Source: Pseudochrobactrum asaccharolyticum (lineage in GTDB: Bacteria > Pseudomonadota > Alphaproteobacteria > Rhizobiales > Rhizobiaceae). Taken from it: a stretch of 64,000 bases of DNA. A program made the translations under genes and the position numbers. This document shows, piece by piece, positions 47,897 to 56,917 of this stretch (position 1 is its first letter; every line of letters starts with the position of its first letter). Where the stretch lies: contig NZ_QNRH01000011.1 of assembly GCF_003314995.1 (NCBI RefSeq), forward strand, positions 1 through 64,000, given 5' to 3'. Below the pieces are notes generated by a model. That model ran no database searches, was not told where the DNA came from, and saw only the letters and a program-made list of their open reading frames with translations.

Positions 47897-49666
47897 ATGA
47901 CAATTCAAATTCCCAATTCCACATCAAAGCAGCGTTCGTCGCGCGCCTTAAAGATGATATTTGCACGTCATGAAACCGAAATCTATGTTGGTATCATCGT
48001 TGTCATTACGCTGTTTGTACTCATTCTGGCGCCGCTTCTGGCCGTTTTTTTGCAAGCCTTTGCTCCACATCAACAAAACGCAGCGAATGGCAGTACATGG
48101 TTCAGTGATCTGTTTGGAATTTTTGAGCGCCCCCTCTGGAGACAATCACTTTTCAACTCACTTCAACTGAGCCTTTTCGCAGCTGTGATTGGCGGTTTTA
48201 TTGGCACTTCGCTAGCAATACTGCGTTATCGTATTCATTTCGCTTTATCACAATTGATGGATGCTTCAGCTTGGCTTGTACTCATTTTGCCTTCTTTCGT
48301 GATAGCACAGGGCTGGATTTTGTTTTCCAGCCGTGCCGGTATTGCAAATCAGTGGCTCGGGCTCAGTTTCATACCTGATATGGTTTTCAATCCGGTTGGC
48401 TTGGCGGTGGTCATGAGCCTCAAAGCTTTTCCGTTGGCATATCTTGCAGTTAGCTCTGGATTGCGCTGGCGTATGGAAGATCTGACCAATGCAGCACGTT
48501 TGTCGGGTGCATCTGCTGGCCGTGTTTTATGGAGTGTTGACCTACCGCTCTTATTACCGGCAATCCTTTCCGGCTGTGTACTCATTTTTATTGACGTCAT
48601 CGGCGATTTTGGTCTGCCAGCCGCACTGGCAACCACTTATCGTTTTCCGACATTAACCTATGCTATTTATGTCGCAATCAACCAATCGCCGATACGTTTT
48701 GATCTGGCTGGTATTCTGGCCTTTTATGTCACCGCGATTTTGTTGTTTGCTGTGTGGTTGTATTTTCTGATCCTAAGACGCAGTCGTTTTGATTTTTTGA
48801 CCGCACGTGCCAAATCAGCATTGCCCAAAAAAAGTGATAAAGCGTTTTGGGCTAATCTTTATAGCGGCATCATACTTATATTAGCCGTCGGCATTCCACT
48901 TGGAGCAAGCTTGCTCATATCAGTTTCAGAAACTATGCCCGGTGCCCAAACAGATTTTGCACTTACGCTGCAACATTATCGCACCATTCTATCTGACGGT
49001 AATCGCTTCATTGACGCATTCATCAACTCTGCAATCATTGCTGCATGGGCTGCCTGTGGCAGCGCAGTCGTGGCATTTTTTGCAGCTTATGTATTGACCT
49101 TTTCAAATTTCAAATTGAACCGGCTGATCGATCTCACATGCACTCTCAGTCTGGCAGTGCCGGGCGTCGTCCTAGGGATTGGTTATATCTTCATCTGGAA
49201 TTCACCACTTTTCGAGAGTTTAGGGCTTCATCTTTACGGTAGTCCCGTTTTACTGGGACTTGCCGGTGCAGCTGGTGCCATACCCGTGACTATTCGTATT
49301 TTGCTGGGCGCCTTTGCTCAATTGCCGCAAAATATGCTCTCCGCAGCCGCGCTTAACGGTGCGTCTTTCTCACGACGTGTGATAACAATTGCCTTGCCTG
49401 TGGTTGCAACAGCTTTGATTTCTGCAACGCTTGCCGGATTTGGCTCGGCACTATTTGACCTTGCGATTAATACAATTTTGCGCCCGCCGAGGCTCAGTGT
49501 GTTGCCGGTTTATGTTAATCGGGCATTTGAGATGGGCGATTTTGGTTCTTCAACAGCAGCTACTTTTATGGCCGGCGGTATTGCTGTCGTCATTATCCGC
49601 TTTGTCGACAAGGTCGCAAATTTGATTTTGAAACAATGCTATCCGCAGCCATCAGGAAAAGACTGA
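47897..49666 (+). CDS. ABC transporter permease (fused two-domain)
   Basis: 589 residues, ATG 47897 (MTIQIPNSTSKQRSSRALKM). About twelve membrane helices with two BPD_transp domains: EAA loops at NAARLSGASAGRVLWSVDLP and AAALNGASFSRRVITIALP. One polypeptide carries both halves, as in FbpB and ThiP. It forms the inner membrane channel for the SBP/ATPase system; 4 bp separate it from the ATPase gene. Confidence 0.93.
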   Translation: MTIQIPNSTSKQRSSRALKMIFARHETEIYVGIIVVITLFVLILAPLLAVFLQAFAPHQQNAANGSTWFSDLFGIFERPLWRQSLFNSLQLSLFAAVIGGFIGTSLAILRYRIHFALSQLMDASAWLVLILPSFVIAQGWILFSSRAGIANQWLGLSFIPDMVFNPVGLAVVMSLKAFPLAYLAVSSGLRWRMEDLTNAARLSGASAGRVLWSVDLPLLLPAILSGCVLIFIDVIGDFGLPAALATTYRFPTLTYAIYVAINQSPIRFDLAGILAFYVTAILLFAVWLYFLILRRSRFDFLTARAKSALPKKSDKAFWANLYSGIILILAVGIPLGASLLISVSETMPGAQTDFALTLQHYRTILSDGNRFIDAFINSAIIAAWAACGSAVVAFFAAYVLTFSNFKLNRLIDLTCTLSLAVPGVVLGIGYIFIWNSPLFESLGLHLYGSPVLLGLAGAAGAIPVTIRILLGAFAQLPQNMLSAAALNGASFSRRVITIALPVVATALISATLAGFGSALFDLAINTILRPPRLSVLPVYVNRAFEMGDFGSSTAATFMAGGIAVVIIRFVDKVANLILKQCYPQPSGKD

Positions 49667-49670
49667 AAAT

Positions 49671-50735
49671 ATGCTTGTGTTTGACAATATAAGCCGCAAT
49701 TTCGGCACAATACCCGTTTTGAAGAACTTGTCCTTAACGATTAAGGAAGGCGAAGTCGCTTGTTTAGTCGGGCCATCCGGATGCGGAAAATCAACTTTAC
49801 TGCGACTTGTCGCGGGGCTTGATAAGCCAGATCAAGGAAAAATCTATATCGGCAATGATGTCGTTTCCGATGAAAAAACTCTTCTGCCGGTACACAAACG
49901 CAACGTAAACATGGTGTTCCAAGATTTTGCTTTGTGGCCACATATGCGGGTGTCTGAGATTGTTGGTTATGGATTAAAACATCTTGATCAACATGAGCGG
50001 CGTGAAAGAGTAGAGAAACTACTTAATCTTTTGCGAATTGATACACTGGCCATGCGCTTGCCATCAGAGTTGTCGGGTGGTCAGCAGCAACGTGTAGCCA
50101 TAGCCAGAGCACTGGCGACACGTCCTAAAATCTTGTTACTAGACGAGCCTTTATCTAACCTCGACGTTCAGCTTCGTATGGAAATGCGTCTTGAATTTGC
50201 AGAGCTTTTCAAGGAGTTTGGCGGAACAGTGCTATATGTTACCCATGATCCTTTGGAGGCCTGTACATTTGCTGATCGCTTGATTGTTATGCGTAAAGGA
50301 ACAATTGAACAGCAAGGTACACCGGAGGATCTTTTTGCCTCTCCATCATCAGAATGGGTGGCCATGCTGGCGGGCTATGATATCCGCTTGAAAGGTCGTT
50401 ACTGTATTTCAGGTCAACAACTATTCATTGGTGACCAAGCAGTTGAAATAAAGAACCGTAACGGCAGTCCTTCGGCAAAACAAAATTCTACTGCCGCTAT
50501 GGTGATGCTGCATCCTGCATCTATTCGGTTTAGAAATGGTTCTTTCGGTGAGGAAGGACAAAATATCCTTTCTGGTATCGTTACTAACTGTCTTTATGAA
50601 GGTCGCCAATGGCGCTTAACGATCCGCATTGATACCGATCATTTTTCCATTTTAGCACCACAAAAAGTTACAATCGGAGAAGTCGTTGCCTTTTCTTTTC
50701 AGGCTGATGACGCCATCGCTTTTTTTGATGCTTAG
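49671..50735 (+). CDS. ABC transporter ATP-binding protein
   Basis: 354 residues, ATG 49671 (MLVFDNISRNFGTIPVLKNL). Walker A GPSGCGKST (34-42), Q-loop VFQDFALWPH, signature LSGGQQQRVAIARALATRP, Walker B ILLLDEPLSNLD, H-loop VTHDPLE. A C-terminal TOBE domain (MVMLHPASIRFRNG) follows, as in FbpC/PotA. Drives the importer. Confidence 0.94.
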   Translation: MLVFDNISRNFGTIPVLKNLSLTIKEGEVACLVGPSGCGKSTLLRLVAGLDKPDQGKIYIGNDVVSDEKTLLPVHKRNVNMVFQDFALWPHMRVSEIVGYGLKHLDQHERRERVEKLLNLLRIDTLAMRLPSELSGGQQQRVAIARALATRPKILLLDEPLSNLDVQLRMEMRLEFAELFKEFGGTVLYVTHDPLEACTFADRLIVMRKGTIEQQGTPEDLFASPSSEWVAMLAGYDIRLKGRYCISGQQLFIGDQAVEIKNRNGSPSAKQNSTAAMVMLHPASIRFRNGSFGEEGQNILSGIVTNCLYEGRQWRLTIRIDTDHFSILAPQKVTIGEVVAFSFQADDAIAFFDA

Positions 50736-50777
50736 AACCGCACTCTTAGTTTGATATTCTTGTATCTGTCAATTGGA

Positions 50778-51530
50778 ATGACCATGCTACCTGATAATTA
50801 TATAACTGTTTTTATTGATAGAATGTCTGACTTCATTGGTGTTGTTTCACCTCAAGTTGCTCATATTCTGATATCAGAAAACCTCGTTGAAAACACTGAA
50901 AAGGGCTTAATACTTCCACAAAGGGGTCAAGCTTTAGAAGAGCGCCTGAGGCACATTACACAGGCTTTATACCAGTACGGACATATCGGTGAATATCGCG
51001 GTGAGGCTATGGCTGTTATGGCGCATTTTGAGGGTGAAATCTTAGCAAAGATTGATCGAAGTGCTTTGAGGGCAATGGGTTTTTTGGGAGTTAAAGTCCA
51101 CATAAACGGTATAATAACAAATTGCGAAGAGCCCAAAATTTGGCTGGCTAGACGCGCAGAAAACCGCCGTTCTGCACCTCTTCACTTGGACACAATGGTT
51201 GCCGGAGGTCAACCTTACGGTAAAACACTATTGGAAACAGCCATAATGGAAGCGTGGGAGGAGGCGAGCCTAACAAGTGATCAATTACAGGGACTATCCG
51301 AGCCGGATACAATTATGGCTGAATATATCAGTCCAGAAGGTTATCATCGTGAAAAATTGGTGATCTACAATCTTGAATTGCCAGACAGTTTTAAGCCTGC
51401 CTGTTGCGATGGGGAGATCATTGAAACATTTTGCGTAAGCAAAACACAATTACAACATCTGCTTACTGGGTATGATCGCTTTAAATATAATACAGAATTG
51501 GTTTGTCGAAGATTGCTGACAAAGATTTAA
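50778..51530 (+). CDS. DUF4743 + Nudix hydrolase
   Basis: About 250 residues, ATG 50778 (MTMLPDNYITVFIDRMSDFI) or 50784; GGAA lies close by. An N-terminal domain of DUF4743 type (APLHLDTMVAGGQPYGKTLL leads to the Nudix box) and Nudix box GQPYGKTLLETAIMEAWEEA S (G-x5-E-x7-REUXEE-like, with EAWEEA). This pair is typical of Tnr3-like enzymes that hydrolyse damaged or oxidised thiamine diphosphate. It follows the ATPase by about 40 bp and suggests a thiamine-related cargo for the transporter. Confidence 0.82.
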   Translation: MTMLPDNYITVFIDRMSDFIGVVSPQVAHILISENLVENTEKGLILPQRGQALEERLRHITQALYQYGHIGEYRGEAMAVMAHFEGEILAKIDRSALRAMGFLGVKVHINGIITNCEEPKIWLARRAENRRSAPLHLDTMVAGGQPYGKTLLETAIMEAWEEASLTSDQLQGLSEPDTIMAEYISPEGYHREKLVIYNLELPDSFKPACCDGEIIETFCVSKTQLQHLLTGYDRFKYNTELVCRRLLTKI

Positions 51531-51551
51531 TTCATCTACATAGGAAATCTT

Positions 51552-51968
51552 TTATATGAACCTCATTGGTGATAGCGTCAAAGATACTTCATTTGAAATA
51601 CCTTTAATAGTCTGTTCTGCAAGAGTACAGGCAGTCGTGGGACTAAGTGTGAAGCCTTGATGCCCATGGTCAAAATTACACCATAAGCCTTTATGCTTTG
51701 AAAGAGCTCCAACGACGGGTAGCATATCCGGAATACAAGGTCTCCAACCCGACCATGGTTCTGCCTCAACTGGTTCTTCAATTTGCATCACCGAACGTGT
51801 CATTGCTTCCGCATAGTCTAATTGGCGATATTATATTTTTCCATTTGGATACTGCGCGATTTCCGCGCCAGTCGTCATCCGCAACCCTTTATCCATCGGA
51901 CAAAAAACTGATGAGGCATGGTCTGCCCCCATCGGGTGATCCGGGTTTAATGTTAGTGCATACTCGAG
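51552..51968 (-). pseudogene. C-terminal remnant of an FAD-dependent amino-acid oxidase (DadA/ThiO-like)
   Basis: The minus-strand frame reads YALTLNPDHPMGADHASSVF and DKGLRMTTGAEIAQYPNGK, stops at TAA 51831-51833, and continues in the same frame YRQLDYAEAMTRSVMQIEEP, PWSGWRPCIPDMLPVVGALS and FDHGHQGFTLSPTTACTLAE. This is the end of a DAO-type oxidoreductase (PDMLPVVG and GHQGFTLSP motifs). One in-frame stop and truncation by the IS at its left side kill it. Its place next to DUF4743-Nudix fits a cofactor or amine oxidation role in the past. Confidence 0.8.
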
Positions 51969-52836
51969 TTGACCGCCACTGCCGGAGTTGAAGTTGGGCC
52001 ATTTTGGCGATGCCACACGGTGGCTTCGGGGGCCGGTGGTTTGTAGTTCAATGACGAATGAGGCCGCACAGTGTTGTAGTGCCGTCGCCAGCCTTCGATG
52101 ATGATCTTTGCCTCCTTGAGTGTATAGAAGATTTCTCCGTCGAGCAGTTCGTCGCGGAGTTTGGAATTGAAGCTTTCGCAATAGCCGTTCTCCCATGGGC
52201 TGCCTGGCATTATGTAAGCCGTCTTGGCACCTACAAGCGCAATCCACTCCCTCAATGACTTGGCGATGAATTCCGGGCCATTGTCGGAACGAATATGCCC
52301 AGGAATACCCCGCAGGATGAACAGGTCAGTCAGGACATCGATGACATCCACAGCCTTTAGTTTTCGCTCAACCCTGATGGCGATACATTCTCGCGTGAAC
52401 TCGTCGATCACGTTGAGCATGCGGATTTTCCTGCCATTGTGCGTCCTATCCTCAACAAAATCGTAGGACCAGACATGGTTGGGGTATTCCGGCCTAAGTC
52501 GGATACATGAACTGTCGTTCAACCAGAGCCGACCGCGCTTGGGTTGCTTTTGTGGAACCTTCAGCCCCTCCCGTCGCCATATCCGCTCGACCCGTTTGAC
52601 GTTCACGAGCCAACCAGCTTGATGCAGCATCGCATTGATGCGACGATAGCCATATCGGCCATACTGGAGTGCGAGCGCCGTGATGTCGGCGGTCAATGCC
52701 GCTTCATCATCTGGGGGCTTTGCGATTTTGCGTTGCGTGGAACGATGCTGACCGAGAATCCGGCATGCCCGTCGTTCGGACACGCCCAACTCTGCGGTGA
52801 CATAATCCACACAAGCACGGCGGCGAGCGGGGCTTA
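51953..52836 (-). CDS. IS3-family transposase OrfB (rve integrase)
   Basis: About 285 residues as ATG-started (52810) or more by frameshift from OrfA (from about 52836). Starts SPARRRACVDYVTAELGV and carries the integrase DDE triad: WSYDFVED (D), IRSDNGPEF (D) and WENGYCESFNSKLRDELL (E). The last codons (VNSSMH) are read beyond the IS end into the target. The frame fits a -1 shift relative to OrfA near GGAAACTTTTAAGC, as usual in IS3 elements. Confidence 0.92.
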
Positions 52837-53178
52837 AAAGTTTCCCCTAGCGGCCTCCGCCAAAATCATCTTGTCCAAGGTAAGATCAGAAACTGCACGC
52901 CGCAGACGAGCGTTCTCAGTCTCCAACTCCTTCAAGCGCTTCACCTGATCGCCCTTCAGGCCACCATATTCGGCACGCCAACGATAATATGTAACTTCCG
53001 TAACGCCTATCGAACGGATCGCCTCCGCCATCGATTTACCTTGCGCATTCAGAACGTCAACCTGACGTAATTTCGTGACGATCTCTTCTGCCTTGTGTCT
53101 TTTCGCTGCCATTTCAATGTCCTTCTGTGGCTCATAAGCCATACTTCAAAAAGGATCACTTTGCAGGGGGCAGACCAA
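51968..53178 (-). mobile_element. Complete IS3-family insertion sequence
   Basis: Two overlapping transposase frames (orfA 52834-53112, orfB 51953-52836) lie between imperfect ends, TTGACCGCCACTGCC on the left and the complement TTGGTCTGCCCCCTGC on the right, over about 1.21 kb. CTCGA stands at 51963-51967 and 53179-53183, a possible target duplication. The flanks do not rejoin the oxidase gene, so a further deletion or rearrangement occurred. It is the only complete IS in the window. Confidence 0.8.
52834..53112 (-). CDS. IS3-family transposase OrfA
   Basis: About 92 residues from ATG 53112 (MAAKRHKAEEIVTKLRQVDV). HTH (SMAEAIRSIGVTEVTYYRWR) then coiled coil (GDQVKRLKELETENARLRRA, LTLDKMILAEAARGNF). 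Stop TAA at 52834 lies at the frameshift zone to OrfB. Probably makes the OrfAB fusion transposase by -1 slippage. Confidence 0.92.
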   Translation of the reverse strand: MAAKRHKAEEIVTKLRQVDVLNAQGKSMAEAIRSIGVTEVTYYRWRAEYGGLKGDQVKRLKELETENARLRRAVSDLTLDKMILAEAARGNF

Positions 53179-53387
53179 CTCGAAAACTACTACGAATGCG
53201 ATCCATGCAACGAGATGTTCGGCAATGGGAGCCGTGGGACGTTGCTTATCTTCTTCACTTCTATCAATTTTCGTGCCCTCATGCTTGTTTTTTCGTCCGC
53301 CTAGCTTTTCAAATCAGCAATTTGCGATTGAATTCATCAAAGTTCTAGATCTCTTTAATTTTAACATCCATGGTGAGCGCTTAGTAG

Positions 53388-54530
53388 TTATGGTTCAGGC
53401 GAGAACAAGCCGCTGAAGAGATCTACCACACTATGTGGAGCGGTTTCACCAAAGAATAATTTCAGGTTCTCTGCTGACATTCTGGCCACATCAAGACTTC
53501 GCTCGAACAGCGCGCGCTCATATGTCAATATGGCCCGCTCTAGATCGTTGGGATTGGCGATAATTGCTCCCGCAAGATCGGCTCCGTCATACATAGCCAA
53601 GTTGGCGCCTTCGCCTGCGAACGGTGACATCAGGTGTGCCGCATCGCCTATTAGCGTGATGCCAGCCTTTCGCGACCATTCGTGTCCCACCGGCAATGCA
53701 AAGATTGGGCGGATGGCCGGATTTTCTAGTGTGCTCGTTGTTATGAAGTTAACGAGCTGTTCTGACCAGCCCTTAAATTGTGCTGAAACGACTTCTCGAC
53801 CATTTTGCGCATGACTGAAGTCGATAGACTTAATCCAACTCTCAGGTTTATTCAGCGCAACGTAACCTGCAATACTGCCATCCGCATTACGATGTGCGAT
53901 AATGCCTTTGCCTGGCGCAATTGCAATTAGTGTACCTGTGCCGATCACAGCAGCAAGTCCTTCGGCCTCTCTTCCGTCAGCGGGATATGCTATTTCGATA
54001 AAACAGGTGCCAGAATACTCAGGCTTAGCACTAGTCATCAGTGAACGTACCTTGGACCAAGCGCCATCCGCACCGACCAAAAGATCGGCTCTGAAAGCTC
54101 TGCCGTTCGCAAACTTTACTTCATATTGGTTAGTTCCAAACGCATCAATGGACGTTGCTTTGTGGTCCCAATGGATCACGTGCTCTGGCAGCGAGTTGAT
54201 TAGCATGTCACGAAGTTCGCCTCTGTCGACTTCGGGCCGCTGAGATAACGGGCTTCCTCGGATATCCAGCAGGACTGTGCCGTCTTTGTCCATAATCCGC
54301 TTGGCATCCTCGGCAGGACGAACAAGCTTCAGGAACTCCTCATAGAGTCCCGCTTGTTTGAGGGCAAGCTGACCGTTATGCTCATGAATATCAAGCAAAC
54401 CACCCTGCGGCCTTGCTCGTGGCGAGGTGTCAGCTTCGAAGATAATGGTATTGATACCGCTCAAATGCAGAACGCGTGATAGTGTTAGGCCTCCAAGACC
54501 GGCCCCGATAATTCCAATAGTTTTAGCCAA
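53388..54530 (-). CDS. Tet(X)-like FAD-dependent monooxygenase
   Basis: 380 residues, ATG 54530 (MAKTIGIIGAGLGGLTLSRV). FAD fingerprint GAGLGGLTLSRVLHLSGIN, RPQGGLLDIHEHNGQLALKQ, GD motif TLIGDAAHLMSPFAGEGANL. Length and motif order equal Tet(X) class A flavin monooxygenases (GDAAHLMPPFAGQG in Tet(X)). Such enzymes can hydroxylate tetracyclines or other compounds; resistance here is not shown by sequence. Starts about 70 bp from an AT-poor regulatory stretch without a clear regulator. Confidence 0.9.
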   Translation of the reverse strand: MAKTIGIIGAGLGGLTLSRVLHLSGINTIIFEADTSPRARPQGGLLDIHEHNGQLALKQAGLYEEFLKLVRPAEDAKRIMDKDGTVLLDIRGSPLSQRPEVDRGELRDMLINSLPEHVIHWDHKATSIDAFGTNQYEVKFANGRAFRADLLVGADGAWSKVRSLMTSAKPEYSGTCFIEIAYPADGREAEGLAAVIGTGTLIAIAPGKGIIAHRNADGSIAGYVALNKPESWIKSIDFSHAQNGREVVSAQFKGWSEQLVNFITTSTLENPAIRPIFALPVGHEWSRKAGITLIGDAAHLMSPFAGEGANLAMYDGADLAGAIIANPNDLERAILTYERALFERSLDVARMSAENLKLFFGETAPHSVVDLFSGLFSPEP

Positions 54531-54887
54531 TTGCTTTGCGCTCCATGTGTCACTTCAGCGTTTAGAACGCTGAAGAAGGGTTAAGGAGACGCTGGCCGAC
54601 CATGCTGCTGCATGATGGACGTGTATGCGGCGCCGCAGAGCAAATGCCTAACGTGGCGCCGATTTTCGCGACGTACTTATCAAAAAGGATATTCTTGCAT
54701 TCGTCAATGCCCTGAGGGAAACAGTTTCACCTCACAATTAGCCGAGGACGTCCTCAATCGCCTGAATTGCTCAGTTGCGATGCTTGTTAAATCAGGTCAT
54801 TTTCTACAAAAGAAATCTGACTTATTCCGTGACTACTGAAACCAGACGTTTTTGTTCAGCCAGAACCTCACTGGTACGCTCTAAAAA
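54531..54887. other. Intergenic region upstream of the Tet(X)-like gene
   Basis: About 350 bp. A frame at 54612-54839 (+) contains AEDVLNRLNCSVAMLVKSGH but no start or recognisable fold; it may be the end of a lost regulator. No clear operator was seen. Confidence 0.4.
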
Positions 54888-55814
54888 ATGGGCAATGGCC
54901 ATAAATTCAGCGTCGTTATAGACGGCCAGAAGCTCACTCATCTTCTGATGCTGACCACATATAAGCGGTTTGCCTCGTCCAGCTTACTCGGATCCGCATG
55001 CACTTCGATCCGTCTTCGGTCGTTCACACACCGATTCCTGATTACAAAACCTGCCTTGCTCATGATAACTGGGCTCGGTGGCATTGGAGCCGCTTGGGGC
55101 AAGCAAATTGAGCGTTTCGCTGCTGATTACTTTGTCATAGTTCCCGATCATCGAGGAACTGGCCGCAGCACTCACACACAAGACGGGCATAGCACCGAGC
55201 AACTGGCCGAAGACATGCATGCATTACTGCTGCATCTCGGTGCGGTGCCTGCACACGTCGTAGGAGCATCCACCGGGGGAGCGATCGCACAACACCTTGC
55301 GCTATCTCATCCCGACTCCGTCAAAACTTTGACCTTGTCGTCAACATGGGCTCGGTTTGATCCCTTTACTCGCGCTGAATTCGCGGCAAGACGTATAATG
55401 GCAGCGGAATGGGAGAGGGCTGATCTCTACCCCGCATATGCACTGTTTCTCTTTTCGCCCCGTTTTTGGCGAGAAAACACGGAACGTGTGCAGATGTGGA
55501 TCGACCGCGCTGTAAACAATCCTGAACAGCCGGGCGACAGAGAAATTGCAATCCAGCGCATCAATATGCTCATCGCACACGATACGCTGGAGCATCTTCC
55601 GAGGATCAGCCAGCCGTCTCTGGTGATCTGTGGAGAGCTAAACCTGTGCACACCGCTGCCTTTATCGGAAGAACTCGCGCGCGGTATTCCGAATGCAGAG
55701 CTCGTTATTCTGAAGGAAGCGGGAGAACTTATCGACATCGAAAAACCCGACGAGTTTTACGAAACAGTAAGTTCATTTGTCGCTCGTTTCGAACAAAATT
55801 CACCCACGAAATAA
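54888..55814 (+). CDS. Alpha/beta hydrolase with altered N-terminus
   Basis: Up to 308 residues. The fold is clear from about 55050: LLMITGLGGIGAAWGKQIER, PDHRGTGRSTHTQ, nucleophile elbow VVGASTGGAIAQHLAL (GxSxG), and a C-terminal EAGELIDIEKPDEFY where the catalytic histidine is expected (here GEL, not GH). The first 50 residues (MGNGHKFSVVIDGQKL...) do not resemble the family and the upstream region shows other-frame continuity, so the start may be replaced by a frameshift. Loss of the histidine and N-terminal change suggest weakened activity. Confidence 0.7.
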   Translation: MGNGHKFSVVIDGQKLTHLLMLTTYKRFASSSLLGSACTSIRLRSFTHRFLITKPALLMITGLGGIGAAWGKQIERFAADYFVIVPDHRGTGRSTHTQDGHSTEQLAEDMHALLLHLGAVPAHVVGASTGGAIAQHLALSHPDSVKTLTLSSTWARFDPFTRAEFAARRIMAAEWERADLYPAYALFLFSPRFWRENTERVQMWIDRAVNNPEQPGDREIAIQRINMLIAHDTLEHLPRISQPSLVICGELNLCTPLPLSEELARGIPNAELVILKEAGELIDIEKPDEFYETVSSFVARFEQNSPTK

Positions 55815-55852
55815 CAGTTATTTCTGATCCTACGACCCCAAAGGAGTTTACT

Positions 55853-56140
55853 ATGCAATTTATGGTTCTTGGCCGCCCCACTGACAAATTTCAGAAAACC
55901 GAACCCAAAGAAATCGCTCTTGCTCTGAAAGCAGAATTCGCACAATCGCAGGAATATTATGCCGCCGCACAACTGCGAAACATATGGCTGATCAGCGAGC
56001 ATCGCGGAGCAATGTGCTTATTCGAGGCGAACTCTCTTGAAGCACTTAAAGAGCTGATCGCCGGTTATCCTCTTGAACGGGACGGATACGTCAAACATGA
56101 AATCTTTCCGTTAGAACCGTATACAGGTTTTTACAGTTAG
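55853..56140 (+). CDS. Muconolactone-isomerase-like small protein
   Basis: 95 residues, ATG 55853 (MQFMVLGRPTDKFQKTEPKE) after AAAGGAG. Ferredoxin-like fold features: LRNIWLISEHRGAMCLFEAN, SLEALKELIAGYPLERDGYV and EIFPLEPYTGFYS. Family members include muconolactone isomerase (CatC) and related proteins of aromatic breakdown. It follows the hydrolase by 38 bp in the same direction. Confidence 0.75.
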   Translation: MQFMVLGRPTDKFQKTEPKEIALALKAEFAQSQEYYAAAQLRNIWLISEHRGAMCLFEANSLEALKELIAGYPLERDGYVKHEIFPLEPYTGFYS

Positions 56141-56160
56141 CAGTGAGCTGATGGTGTTTT

Positions 56161-56196
56161 AATGGCACTCACATTTGATCAAATGTGAGTGCCATT
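56161..56196. repeat. Perfect 36-bp palindrome
   Basis: AATGGCACTCACATTTGA (56161-56178) is followed directly by its exact reverse complement (56179-56196), with no loop. No T-tract follows, so it is not a standard terminator. It lies between the isomerase-like gene and a TonB-receptor remnant. Confidence 0.85.
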
Positions 56197-56365
56197 ATCG
56201 CCTGATTTACTGAAGAAAGGGCGAGAGGTCGGCCACCGATCTCCCGTACATCCGAGGCCGACCCGGCGGTGAAGCCGCTTTGGTCGGCCTTTTTGCAGCA
56301 CCAGACATTTGCACGGATTGTGCGCGTGCCACGCGGATCCGCTCAAATGCCCGTCCCTTCGGGCG

Positions 56366-56826
56366 GATGATCTGTTTTACACGTATTACAAGCATACGAA
56401 TTTCTGCTACCGACCGGGGAACTTTAATTCACACACTCCATATGCGCTCTGCAATCCTGGCAGTACGGAAAACAGTTATGTTGTCAATCAGTTGCCCTTC
56501 AAGGACAGTGTGTCGTTAACGCTTGATGCTCCTGTCTTTGATGAACAATTGACCATTGGTAGCCGTTTGATCGTATCTGTGCGCGAGGCGTCAGCGGAGT
56601 GCTTTTTAACACGATGAACTCCGGGGGAGGCACGATCGAACTGGTTAAGTGGAAACCATGGACGCTAGTTGATGTGTTCGTGAGCTATAAATTCAACGAG
56701 CAGTTCCAGATTGACGCGGCGATCGATAACGTCACCGATGAATACTACATGGATACGCTGATACTGGGAACAATGCCATCGCCCGGGCACAGCTTCCGCC
56801 TGGCGAATACTCTTGTTAGCAGATAG
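56366..56826 (+). pseudogene. TonB-dependent receptor C-terminal remnant
   Basis: Two frames hold pieces of one protein: DLFYTYYKHTNF, ENSYVVNQLPFKDSVSLTLD and VFDEQLTIGSRLIVSVREAS, then in another frame FNTMNSGGGTIELVKWKPWT, FQIDAAIDNVTDEYYMDTLI and MPSPGHSFRLANTLVSR. The latter is a beta-barrel end with DNVTDEYY and SPGHSFRL, as in haem/haemoglobin-type receptors. Frameshift near 56605 and loss of most of the gene make it inactive. Confidence 0.8.
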
Positions 56827-56917
56827 CAAAATTTACGCTTCTCATTATGGATTTTATGGCTAATCAAAATGTCCAGTTATCTCGATATAGATTTTCTTCT
56901 TAAAGCTGGCGATGATG

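Noticed and set aside
54612-54839. 75-codon ORF as a regulator of the Tet(X)-like gene
   Set aside because: No helix-turn-helix or start site could be seen; probably a remnant or chance frame.
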